The translations under genes and the position numbers were made by a program. From NCBI RefSeq assembly GCF_000091305.1, contig NC_013929.1, positions 9,858,001 through 9,922,000 of the forward strand: 64,000 nt of DNA, read 5' to 3'. Shown here piece by piece: positions 58,132 through 64,000 of this stretch; within the stretch, counting starts at the first letter, position 1; each line of letters starts with the position of its first letter. A model generated the notes under the pieces. The model did not search any database, was not told the origin of the DNA, and was given only the letters and a program-made list of their open reading frames with translations. The DNA is from Streptomyces scabiei 87.22 (lineage in GTDB: Bacteria; Actinomycetota; Actinomycetes; Streptomycetales; Streptomycetaceae).

Positions 58132-59454
58132 TCAGTGGGCGACGGGGGAGGCGACCGGCTCGGCGGCGGGCGGTATCAGCGGGTCGCTCTGGCGGCGCAG
58201 GCCCCACAGCACGGCTGCGGCGAGGAGGACCGCCACTGCCGTCAGCGCGGCCAGGGCCGGCCGGAGACCGCCCGCCGCGGCGCTCAGGGCGGCGACGATC
58301 AGAGGGCAGAAGAACTGCCCGAGGGTCAGGGAACCGCCCCACCAGCCGGTGCCCCGGCCGCGCTGGGCGTAGCTCAGCCGATGGACCGCCCACACCAGCA
58401 GCGTCGGCAGCAGCAGTCCGGTGCTGAACCCGGTGATCATCGAGCCGGCCACGACGACGGGCAGCGCTCCGGTCGCGAAGACGGTGGCGAGACCGAGGGC
58501 CACACCGACGAACTCGACGGGCACGAGTACGCGCGCCGGGTGCCCGGACAGGCGGGGGAAGAGGGCCGAACCGGCGGCCGTGGCCAGCGCCATGACGGCG
58601 GAGACGAGACCGACGGTGGCGGTGGAGCGGATGCCGATCCCGTCGAGGATGAAGGGCAGTTCGACGACCAGGACGAAGAAGAACACCCCGCCGAACAGCG
58701 TGACCAGACTCGACACCGCGACCTGGCGGCGCGGCAGCGGCTCCAGGGGCGTTCTGACGCCCGGGGCGCCCGCGCGGGGCGGCTGCCACAGCAGTCCGGC
58801 CATCGGCACCAGCAACAGCAGCGGCAGCACGTACATCCAGAACGGGGTCCGCCACCCCGACACCCCGAGGACTCCGCCGATGGCCAGGAAGACCGTCGCG
58901 GCGAGTGCCGTCACCAGCGTCGACAGGGAGAGGTACTTCGCCCGCCGCGCTCCGGACCAGTAGTCGCCGATCAGCGTCGTGCAACAGGTCATGATCACGC
59001 CTTCGCAGGCCCCCAGCAGGACCCTGCTGACGGCGATCGCCGTCAGCGAGCCCAGGTAGAGCGGGGCGCTGCCGACCACGGCATAGAGGCCCATGGCGAT
59101 CAGCAGGAGCATCTTGCGGTTGGTCCGGTCGGCGAAGAATCCGGCGAGCGGGGCGGACAGGGCGAGCAGCAGTCCCGGCAGGGCGAGCACCATGGGCACC
59201 AGGACATCGCTGCCCGGGGTGTCGGCGAAGTGCCGTTGCATCTGCGGCAGTACGGGCGCGATCAGGGCGGTGCCGAGTACCGGCATGCAGATCCCCGTCA
59301 GGAGCAGCGCCAGCTGGGCATGGCCCGCCGCGCGTCCGGCCGGCGTGGGGACCGTCTCATCCGCTGCGGTCGCCTGGTCCGCTGCGGTCGCCTGGTCCGT
59401 CGAGGTCGGCGACAGCTCGGTCTGCGGCCGGTCACGGTCGATGGCGTCGGTCAT
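58132..59454 (-). CDS. MFS transporter (aromatic-acid or drug type)
   Basis: A 440-residue 12-helix transporter of the major facilitator superfamily, from QLALLLTGICMPVLGTALIA to LAALTAVAVLLAAAVLWGLR. FFADRTNRKMLLLIAMGLYA is the conserved loop 2-3 motif, and SRVLLGACEGVIMTCCTTLI the fourth-fifth helices. AAGGAGG lies before the ATG. Located between the flavin monooxygenase and the FAA-family gene, it is more likely to take up the substrate of the pathway than to export drugs, although the sequence alone fits either. Confidence 0.92.
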   Translation of the reverse strand: MTDAIDRDRPQTELSPTSTDQATAADQATAADETVPTPAGRAAGHAQLALLLTGICMPVLGTALIAPVLPQMQRHFADTPGSDVLVPMVLALPGLLLALSAPLAGFFADRTNRKMLLLIAMGLYAVVGSAPLYLGSLTAIAVSRVLLGACEGVIMTCCTTLIGDYWSGARRAKYLSLSTLVTALAATVFLAIGGVLGVSGWRTPFWMYVLPLLLLVPMAGLLWQPPRAGAPGVRTPLEPLPRRQVAVSSLVTLFGGVFFFVLVVELPFILDGIGIRSTATVGLVSAVMALATAAGSALFPRLSGHPARVLVPVEFVGVALGLATVFATGALPVVVAGSMITGFSTGLLLPTLLVWAVHRLSYAQRGRGTGWWGGSLTLGQFFCPLIVAALSAAAGGLRPALAALTAVAVLLAAAVLWGLRRQSDPLIPPAAEPVASPVAH

Positions 59455-59566
59455 GAGGACACACCTCCTTGTGATGTCACGGGCGGGGCAGTGGGGGGCT
59501 GATCCGTGGGGGTCGCTCGGTGGCGGCTGTCACCGCGGACGGGGGACAGCCGTCGGGAACAGCGGC

Positions 59567-60787
59567 TCAGACCTTCGCCACCGGAAGGTCCTCCGGCACG
59601 AACTCGGGCTCCTGCGCCCGCGGATCGGACGCGGCACGCAGGATCGGGAAGACCTCCGCCCGCATCTCCTCCTCGTACGCGGCGATCGCCTCCAGCAGCG
59701 GGACCTCGCCACGGGCGACCCGGCTCAGGGCCTCGGTGAGGGCGGCGGCGTCGCGCAGGGTGGTGTTGGCACCGGTGCCGTAGGAGGGCGGCATGCCGTG
59801 GATGGCGTCGCCGAGCAGGGTGACCCGGCTGGCGGGCCAGGGGTCGGCCGGCTGCAGGTGGCGTACCGCCACGGGGAAGACGGTCGACCGGTCGGCGCGC
59901 TCCACCAGGGCGGACAGGCCGGGATGCCAGTCCTTCACGACCTCGCACATCACCGCGTGGCGGGCCTCGCTCGTGGCCCGGCGCAGTTCCTCGTCGCCGG
60001 GGAAGAGACCGCCGTGCGGCGGGGCGAACAGCCCCGCCATCACATACGGTCCGACAGGGTCCACGGCGGCGCCCGGCACCAGCTCGGCCACGGCCTCGGC
60101 GATCGGCCGGCGGGGCTGGTAGACGCCGGCCACGAGCACGGCCCCGTTCGGGGCGGAGGCCATGGAGAACCCGTCGAACACTCCGGCGGGCAGGGCCGCC
60201 GCCAGCGCGTCGGTGAGCGGGGCGACCGCGTACAGGCCGCGCAGACCGGTGTCCACGACCGGTACCTCGGGAAGCAGTTGTCCGCGGACGACGGAGTTGA
60301 TGCCGTCGGCGGCCACGAGCACGTCCCCGGTGGCGGAGGAGCCGTCCTCGAACAACAGCCGTACGCCGTCCTCGTCGGCCTCGAATCCGCTGACGGTGTG
60401 GCCGAAGTGGAGCACGTCCTCCAGGCCGACGGCCATGATCTGGCGCAGGGTGCGCCGGTTGACCGCCGTGTGCGGGCGCACCGGGTCGTTGGGCGGATCG
60501 ATGTGGGGGCGGGTGCCCAGTTCGTTGCCCAGGTGGTCGAGGTGGACCATGAGGGCGCGGCGCGGGGCGACCCGTGAGGTCTGGGCGTACAGCTCGAACA
60601 GCGGGTCGGGCAGGCATCGCTGCAGGGCCCGTCCGCCGTCACCGTTCATGTGCAGGCGGTACCCGGTCCGCACGATGTCCGGAGCGCTCTCGTACACGGC
60701 ACAGCCGACACCGGCTTTGCGCAGGCCCTGGGCCAGGCACAGCCCACCGATGCCGCCTCCGGCGACGATGACATGGAACGACGGCAT
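59567..60787 (-). CDS. FAD-dependent monooxygenase, first gene of catabolic operon
   Basis: A 406-residue class A flavin monooxygenase: VAGGGIGGLCLAQGLRKAGV at the N-terminus, GDVLVAADGINSVVRGQLLP, and VTLLGDAIHGMPPSYGTGAN as the FAD ribityl motif. It hydroxylates an aromatic ring or does an epoxidation or Baeyer-Villiger-like step on the transported substrate. ATG 60787 is preceded by GAGG; the divergent LysR gene starts 284 bases away. It is followed on the same strand, 113 bases on, by the MFS gene and the three hydrolase genes, forming one catabolic unit. Confidence 0.92.
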   Translation of the reverse strand: MPSFHVIVAGGGIGGLCLAQGLRKAGVGCAVYESAPDIVRTGYRLHMNGDGGRALQRCLPDPLFELYAQTSRVAPRRALMVHLDHLGNELGTRPHIDPPNDPVRPHTAVNRRTLRQIMAVGLEDVLHFGHTVSGFEADEDGVRLLFEDGSSATGDVLVAADGINSVVRGQLLPEVPVVDTGLRGLYAVAPLTDALAAALPAGVFDGFSMASAPNGAVLVAGVYQPRRPIAEAVAELVPGAAVDPVGPYVMAGLFAPPHGGLFPGDEELRRATSEARHAVMCEVVKDWHPGLSALVERADRSTVFPVAVRHLQPADPWPASRVTLLGDAIHGMPPSYGTGANTTLRDAAALTEALSRVARGEVPLLEAIAAYEEEMRAEVFPILRAASDPRAQEPEFVPEDLPVAKV

Positions 60788-60820
60788 GACGGCTCCTCGG
60801 CAGATGGGTGGACCGCACCG

Positions 60821-60832
60821 GGTCGGCCGACC
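60821..60832. promoter_or_regulatory. GGTCGGCCGACC palindrome upstream of the monooxygenase gene
   Basis: A perfect 12-base palindrome 34 bases before the monooxygenase ATG, sharing the CGGTCGG-like core with the LysR site at 61035. Possibly a second, activation site of the same LysR regulator. Confidence 0.4.
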
Positions 60833-61034
60833 GGTCGGCCCGCGCGTCCTCAGGACGCGGGGAACCCGGACGGACAGGAACAGCCCGAACAGACCGGAAC
60901 GGCGGCTGCGTGACGAAGGGGTTCGGTCCGCAACGTGCGGTTCGGCGTGCGGTGCAGTGGTTTCTCAGCGGCTTCAGGCACAGTTCTAGCCGTGGACAGG
61001 GGTATCGGGGAACATGCAATCGCCGATGGTGCTC

Positions 61035-61049
61035 ATCGGTCGGACCGAT
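61035..61049. promoter_or_regulatory. LysR box, T-N11-A palindrome
   Basis: ATCGGT-CGG-ACCGAT is a perfect six-base inverted repeat with a three-base centre, and it contains the T-N11-A pattern of LysR regulatory sites. It ends 22 bases before the LysR start, the usual autoregulatory position. Confidence 0.7.
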
Positions 61050-61071
61050 AACCCCGCGGAGGCTCGACGCC

Positions 61072-61968
61072 ATGAGTCTGGACCTGAACCTGCTGATGTC
61101 GCTCAACGCCCTGCTGCAGGAGCGCAGTGTGACCCGGGCGGCCCTCCGGCTCGGTCTGAGCCAGCCGACGCTGAGCGCCGCACTGGCCCGGCTGCGCCGC
61201 CACTACGGCGACGACCTGCTCACCCGGGTCGGGAACTCGTACGAGCTGACGCCGCTGGCCGAGCGCCTGTCCGAGAACACGGCACAGGCGCTCGCCCTGG
61301 CCGACCGGGTCTTCCAGACCGGCCCCGACTTCGATCCCGCCCGTGCCGATCACCAGTTCACCCTGGTGGGCACCGACGCCCATCTGGCCCTCTTCGGCCG
61401 GGCGCTGACCGGACTGATGCGCGAGGTCGCGCCGGGGGTGCGGGTGCACTTCCAGCACCTCACCTCGCAGATCGTGCGGCGTGCTCAGGAGGACCTGCGC
61501 ACCGTCGACGGCATCCTGCTCCCTCAGGGGCTGCTGGCCACGGTTCCGTCGATCGACCTCTACGACGACCGCTGGGTCTGCGTCCTGGCGTCCGACGCCC
61601 CGCTGCCGACGAGCCCCACGGAGCTGGCGGAGCGTCCCTGGGTGATGCCGTACAACTCCCCCTGGTTCGCCCTTCCTCCGCTGCACTGGCTGCGGGCCCG
61701 CGGACTGGAGCCGCGGCTGGAACTGACCAGCGAGAGCTTCCTGACCGTGCCCCACCTGGTCGCCGGCACCGACCGGGTGGGGGTGGTGCCGGAACGCGCC
61801 GCCCGTCTCTTCCTCGCGGACACCGGCACGGTCGTCGTCGACCTGCCGTTCGAGGCGGGGCCCCTGGTGGAGTCCCTGTGGTGGCATCCGCTGCACGAGC
61901 GTGAACCCGCGCACATGTGGCTGCGTCAGATGGCCTCGGAGGCGGGGCGGTTGGTCCATGCCCTGTGA
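61072..61968 (+). CDS. LysR family regulator of the catabolic operon
   Basis: A 298-residue LysR protein: DLNLLMSLNALLQERSVTRA and LRLGLSQPTLSAALARLRRH form the helix-turn-helix, followed by the linker and the two-lobed effector domain (DHQFTLVGTDAHLALFGRAL; VASGTDRVGVVPERAARLFL-type end). The SQPTLSAALARLR recognition helix is the NodD/NagR-like variant, a group that often responds to aromatic acids. Start ATG 61072 is supported by GGAGG. The T-N11-A palindrome before it and the divergent catabolic operon fit a co-inducer-dependent activator. Confidence 0.92.
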   Translation: MSLDLNLLMSLNALLQERSVTRAALRLGLSQPTLSAALARLRRHYGDDLLTRVGNSYELTPLAERLSENTAQALALADRVFQTGPDFDPARADHQFTLVGTDAHLALFGRALTGLMREVAPGVRVHFQHLTSQIVRRAQEDLRTVDGILLPQGLLATVPSIDLYDDRWVCVLASDAPLPTSPTELAERPWVMPYNSPWFALPPLHWLRARGLEPRLELTSESFLTVPHLVAGTDRVGVVPERAARLFLADTGTVVVDLPFEAGPLVESLWWHPLHEREPAHMWLRQMASEAGRLVHAL

Positions 61969-62010
61969 GTACCGCGGCAGGGCACGGGCGGGACCGATCC
62001 GGTCCCCGGT

Positions 62011-62634
62011 TCAGCCGGCCGTCGGCAGCCAGGTGTCGAGGACGGCCGCGAGTTCTTCCTGCCCTTGGAACAGATGGCCGTGCATGCCGACCGCCTCGGC
62101 CGCGAGGACGTTCTCCTCACGGTCGTCGACGAAGAGGAAGTCGGCGGGTGAGGTGCGCAGTGCGTCGACGCAGTGCAGGAAGGCGGCCGGGTCGGGCTTG
62201 GCCGTACCGATCTTGCCGGAGAAGGCGACGTGGTCCAGGTCGTGCAGCCAGGGCTGGGCGGCGAGGAAGGCGTCCGCGTGGTCCGCGGGGATGTTGGACA
62301 GCAGGGCGACCCGGGCACGGCCGCGGAGGCCGTGCACATAGGTCACCATGCCGTCGTCGACGCGGGACCAGCTGTCGATGTCGGCGAGCCGCAGCTCCTC
62401 GGCCGTCTCGGGGTCGGCGGGCCGGAACAACGACTGCAGTACGTCCGTCCAGTACGCCGAAGCGGAGTGCCGGCCGGCGTCGTACGGCGGGCGGTGGGCC
62501 CAGTAGGCCGTGGTGAACGCGTCGGGCGAGGCGTGGCAGCGGGCCGCCATCGTCTCCAGGGCGCCCGGGCGCTGATGGCGGGCGATGACCCCGAAGAGGT
62601 CGAAGAGCACGACACGGCGACGGTCGATGGACAT
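62011..62634 (-). CDS. HAD superfamily hydrolase
   Basis: A 207-residue HAD-like phosphatase or dehalogenase: VVLFDLFGVIARHQ (nucleophile Asp in DLFG; the second Asp of the common DxD is replaced by Phe-Gly-Val as in epoxide-hydrolase N-domain-like HADs), ALLSNIPADH (motif II Ser/Asn), KPDPAAFLHCVDAL (motif III Lys) and FVDDREENVLAAEAVG (motif IV Asp pair). It follows the LLM gene by 37 bases on the same strand and is convergent with the LysR gene. Confidence 0.9.
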   Translation of the reverse strand: MSIDRRRVVLFDLFGVIARHQRPGALETMAARCHASPDAFTTAYWAHRPPYDAGRHSASAYWTDVLQSLFRPADPETAEELRLADIDSWSRVDDGMVTYVHGLRGRARVALLSNIPADHADAFLAAQPWLHDLDHVAFSGKIGTAKPDPAAFLHCVDALRTSPADFLFVDDREENVLAAEAVGMHGHLFQGQEELAAVLDTWLPTAG

Positions 62635-62671
62635 GGGGGTCCCTTCCCTCGGGCTTTCGGTGTGGTCCGGT

Positions 62672-63661
62672 TCAGTGCCGCGGGGGCAGGGCGCGGGCGA
62701 GTGCGTCGAGCGCGGCCAGGGGATCGGGGCCCGCCGGGGCGAGGACGACGCTGGTCGCGCCGGCCGCGTGACGGGCGTCGATCGCGGCGCGGGCCTGGGC
62801 GGGGGTGCCGGAGATGCTCAGCGCACGGACCCACTCGGCGGGCATGGTCCGGGCGAACTGCCGTCCGTCGGAGCAGGCGGCACGGTGTGCGCGCAGCTCG
62901 GCGGCGAAGGGCAGGGGATCGACGTGCGCGGCCCACTGCGGTTCGCCGACCGATTCCAGGACGGTGCGGACACGGGCCAGGGCGGCCTCCTCGTCGTCGT
63001 CCACGGCGGCGGCGTCGTAGACCACGATCTCCGGGGAGTGCGCCGCGGCGGGACCCAGGTGGCGCAGGGAGGCGGTGATGTAGCCGGGTGCGGCGGGTTC
63101 GGCCAGGAGGAGTCCGTCGGCGACCTCGCCCGCGACCGCCTGCGACTTGGGGCCGCGCACCCCCAGGATCACCGGGGGCACGACGTCCGGGACCTCGGTG
63201 ATGACCACGCCCTCACAGCGCACGTACCGGCCGTTCTCGGGGCCCGGCTCACCGGCGACGAGCAGGCGCAGCGCCCGCGCGTACTCCTTGATCAACGTCA
63301 GAGGGCTGGCGGGCCAGGACCCGGCCTGCCGCATCCAGCCGGGCATGCCGTGGCCGATCCCCGCGATGAGCCGGCCGGGGTGGAGCTGCGCGAGCGTGGC
63401 CAGCTCCATCGCCGCGAAGCACACGTTGCGGGCGCCGGCGGGCATGATGCCGATCCCGACCGTCAGCTTCGTGGTGGAGGCCAGGACGGTGGCGGCCTGG
63501 GCGACACCGCCGCGCCATCCGAGGTCCTCCACCACCCAGACCTGGTCGAACCCCAGCTCCTCGGCACGCCGGACATAGGGCAGCACCTGGGCGACCGGGA
63601 GGTCCAGGGGCAGCATGACACCGACCGCGCCGCGGGCGGGACGTGCGGGGGACTGGGACAT
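62672..63661 (-). CDS. LLM-class flavin (F420-type) oxidoreductase
   Basis: A 329-residue TIM-barrel oxidoreductase of the luciferase-like family: VGVMLPLDLPVAQVLPYVRR and AEELGFDQVWVVEDLGWRGG at the N-terminus, KLTVGIGIMPAGARNVCFAA, GRLIAGIGHGMPGWMRQAGS, and VVPPVILGVRGPKSQAVAGE. The GIGHG-type loop and the absence of FMN-specific residues favour F420, as in mycobacterial and streptomycete relatives. Substrate unknown. The LLM-HAD pair forms a short operon separated by a strong terminator from the MFS gene upstream. Confidence 0.88.
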   Translation of the reverse strand: MSQSPARPARGAVGVMLPLDLPVAQVLPYVRRAEELGFDQVWVVEDLGWRGGVAQAATVLASTTKLTVGIGIMPAGARNVCFAAMELATLAQLHPGRLIAGIGHGMPGWMRQAGSWPASPLTLIKEYARALRLLVAGEPGPENGRYVRCEGVVITEVPDVVPPVILGVRGPKSQAVAGEVADGLLLAEPAAPGYITASLRHLGPAAAHSPEIVVYDAAAVDDDEEAALARVRTVLESVGEPQWAAHVDPLPFAAELRAHRAACSDGRQFARTMPAEWVRALSISGTPAQARAAIDARHAAGATSVVLAPAGPDPLAALDALARALPPRH

Positions 63662-63724
63662 CGGAGGGCTCCTTCGGTCGGCTGAGGGCTCGTGGACCGG
63701 CCGTGGTGACCGGGGGAGAGGAGA

Positions 63725-63764
63725 GCTTGTGCGGCACGGGTGTCAGGGACCGTGCCGCACAAGC
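63725..63764 (-). terminator. perfect 15-bp terminator after the MFS gene
   Basis: GCTTGTGCGGCACGG and its exact complement enclose a ten-base loop two bases beyond the minus-strand MFS stop. Confidence 0.85.
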
Positions 63765-63766
63765 GG

Positions 63767-64000
63767 TCAGTGGGGGTGGGTTACCAGGTCGCGCTCTGCC
63801 CGCGCGGGGTCGGCCGCGCTCTCGCCGCGGCGGACGACGACGGGGCCGGTGCGCAGCACGCGGGCGCCCACGGCGGTGGTCAGGCACAGCAGGGCCAGCA
63901 GCACGAAGGCGTGGTCGAGGGCGACGAGGTGGGTCAGCCAGCCGATCACGGCGGGGCCCGCGAGCATCCCGACGTAGCCGAGCCCGGCGACGCGGGACAT
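63767..64000 (-). CDS. MFS transporter, C-terminal fragment cut by the window edge
   Basis: The last 77 residues of a minus-strand membrane transporter whose start lies beyond 64000; the Met at the edge is internal. VAGLGYVGMLAGPAVIGWLT and LDHAFVLLALLCLTTAVGAR are the last two helices of a major facilitator protein, with the usual GYxGxLxGPxxIGxL pattern. A charged tail follows (RRGESAADPARAERDLV). The stop is followed by a strong hairpin. Confidence 0.85.
   Translation of the reverse strand: MSRVAGLGYVGMLAGPAVIGWLTHLVALDHAFVLLALLCLTTAVGARVLRTGPVVVRRGESAADPARAERDLVTHPH

Overview
The window is very GC-rich, uses G or C almost exclusively in third codon positions, has GTG and TTG starts, and is dense with two-component systems, TetR/GntR/LacI/LysR/XRE regulators, Tat and lipoprotein signals and WD40-STAND proteins. 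At least three genes carry the rare TTA codon. All of this points to a Streptomyces or close actinomycete chromosome, in an accessory, catabolic and regulatory stretch rather than a core one. I see no rRNA, tRNA, CRISPR array, transposase, integrase or replication origin.

Layout. 1-8.4 kb: 3' end of a sugar-acid dehydratase (IlvD/Edd family), a coupled small protein plus M48-type membrane peptidase, the proton-translocating transhydrogenase pntA-pntB with a perfect terminator, a VOC protein and a DUF4333 protein. 8.4-15.6 kb: a Tat-exported rhamnogalacturonan lyase, a 1,251-residue HTH-nSTAND-TM-WD40 protein and a polysaccharide deacetylase lipoprotein. 15.6-22.7 kb (minus strand): two tandem two-component systems behind an MMPL exporter, then a VOC protein. 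22.8-25.2 kb: alpha/beta hydrolase, snapalysin-like secreted protease, flavodoxin-type reductase. 25.3-29.2 kb: a three-subunit Tat-linked molybdenum aldehyde oxidoreductase like PaoABC.

29.5-40.9 kb holds three regulator-target modules: an XRE regulator, SDR and TetR with shared TGATAC-type operators; a GntR regulator driving an operon of Ldh-type dehydrogenase, ABM monooxygenase, cupin and a frameshifted aldehyde dehydrogenase, with a perfect 14-bp inverted repeat as operator; and a TetR regulator divergent from a TetX-like flavin monooxygenase with a probably leaderless message. A bldA-type secreted propeller protein and a small unknown protein follow. 41.2-47.0 kb: a DEDDh exonuclease, a 41-residue small ORF, an orphan NarL response regulator, a methyltransferase and a DUF1023 hydrolase whose upstream regions share a motif at exactly the same distance from both starts, and an acyltransferase.

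47.3-50.4 kb (minus strand) is a compact tailoring pair: a PHBH-like flavin hydroxylase and a methyltransferase fused to an N-terminal region that looks like two VOC modules. Next come a membrane-fused spermidine-synthase-like protein, an APH-like kinase, and a LacI regulator with twin palindromic operators facing a short ORF. 54.9-62.0 kb is a tight five-gene minus-strand catabolic operon (flavin monooxygenase, MFS transporter, FAA hydrolase-family protein, esterase, amidohydrolase) divergent from a LysR regulator with a T-N11-A palindrome. This is the clearest candidate for an uncharacterised pathway. The window ends with an LLM oxidoreductase and a HAD hydrolase, and a truncated MFS gene with a strong terminator.
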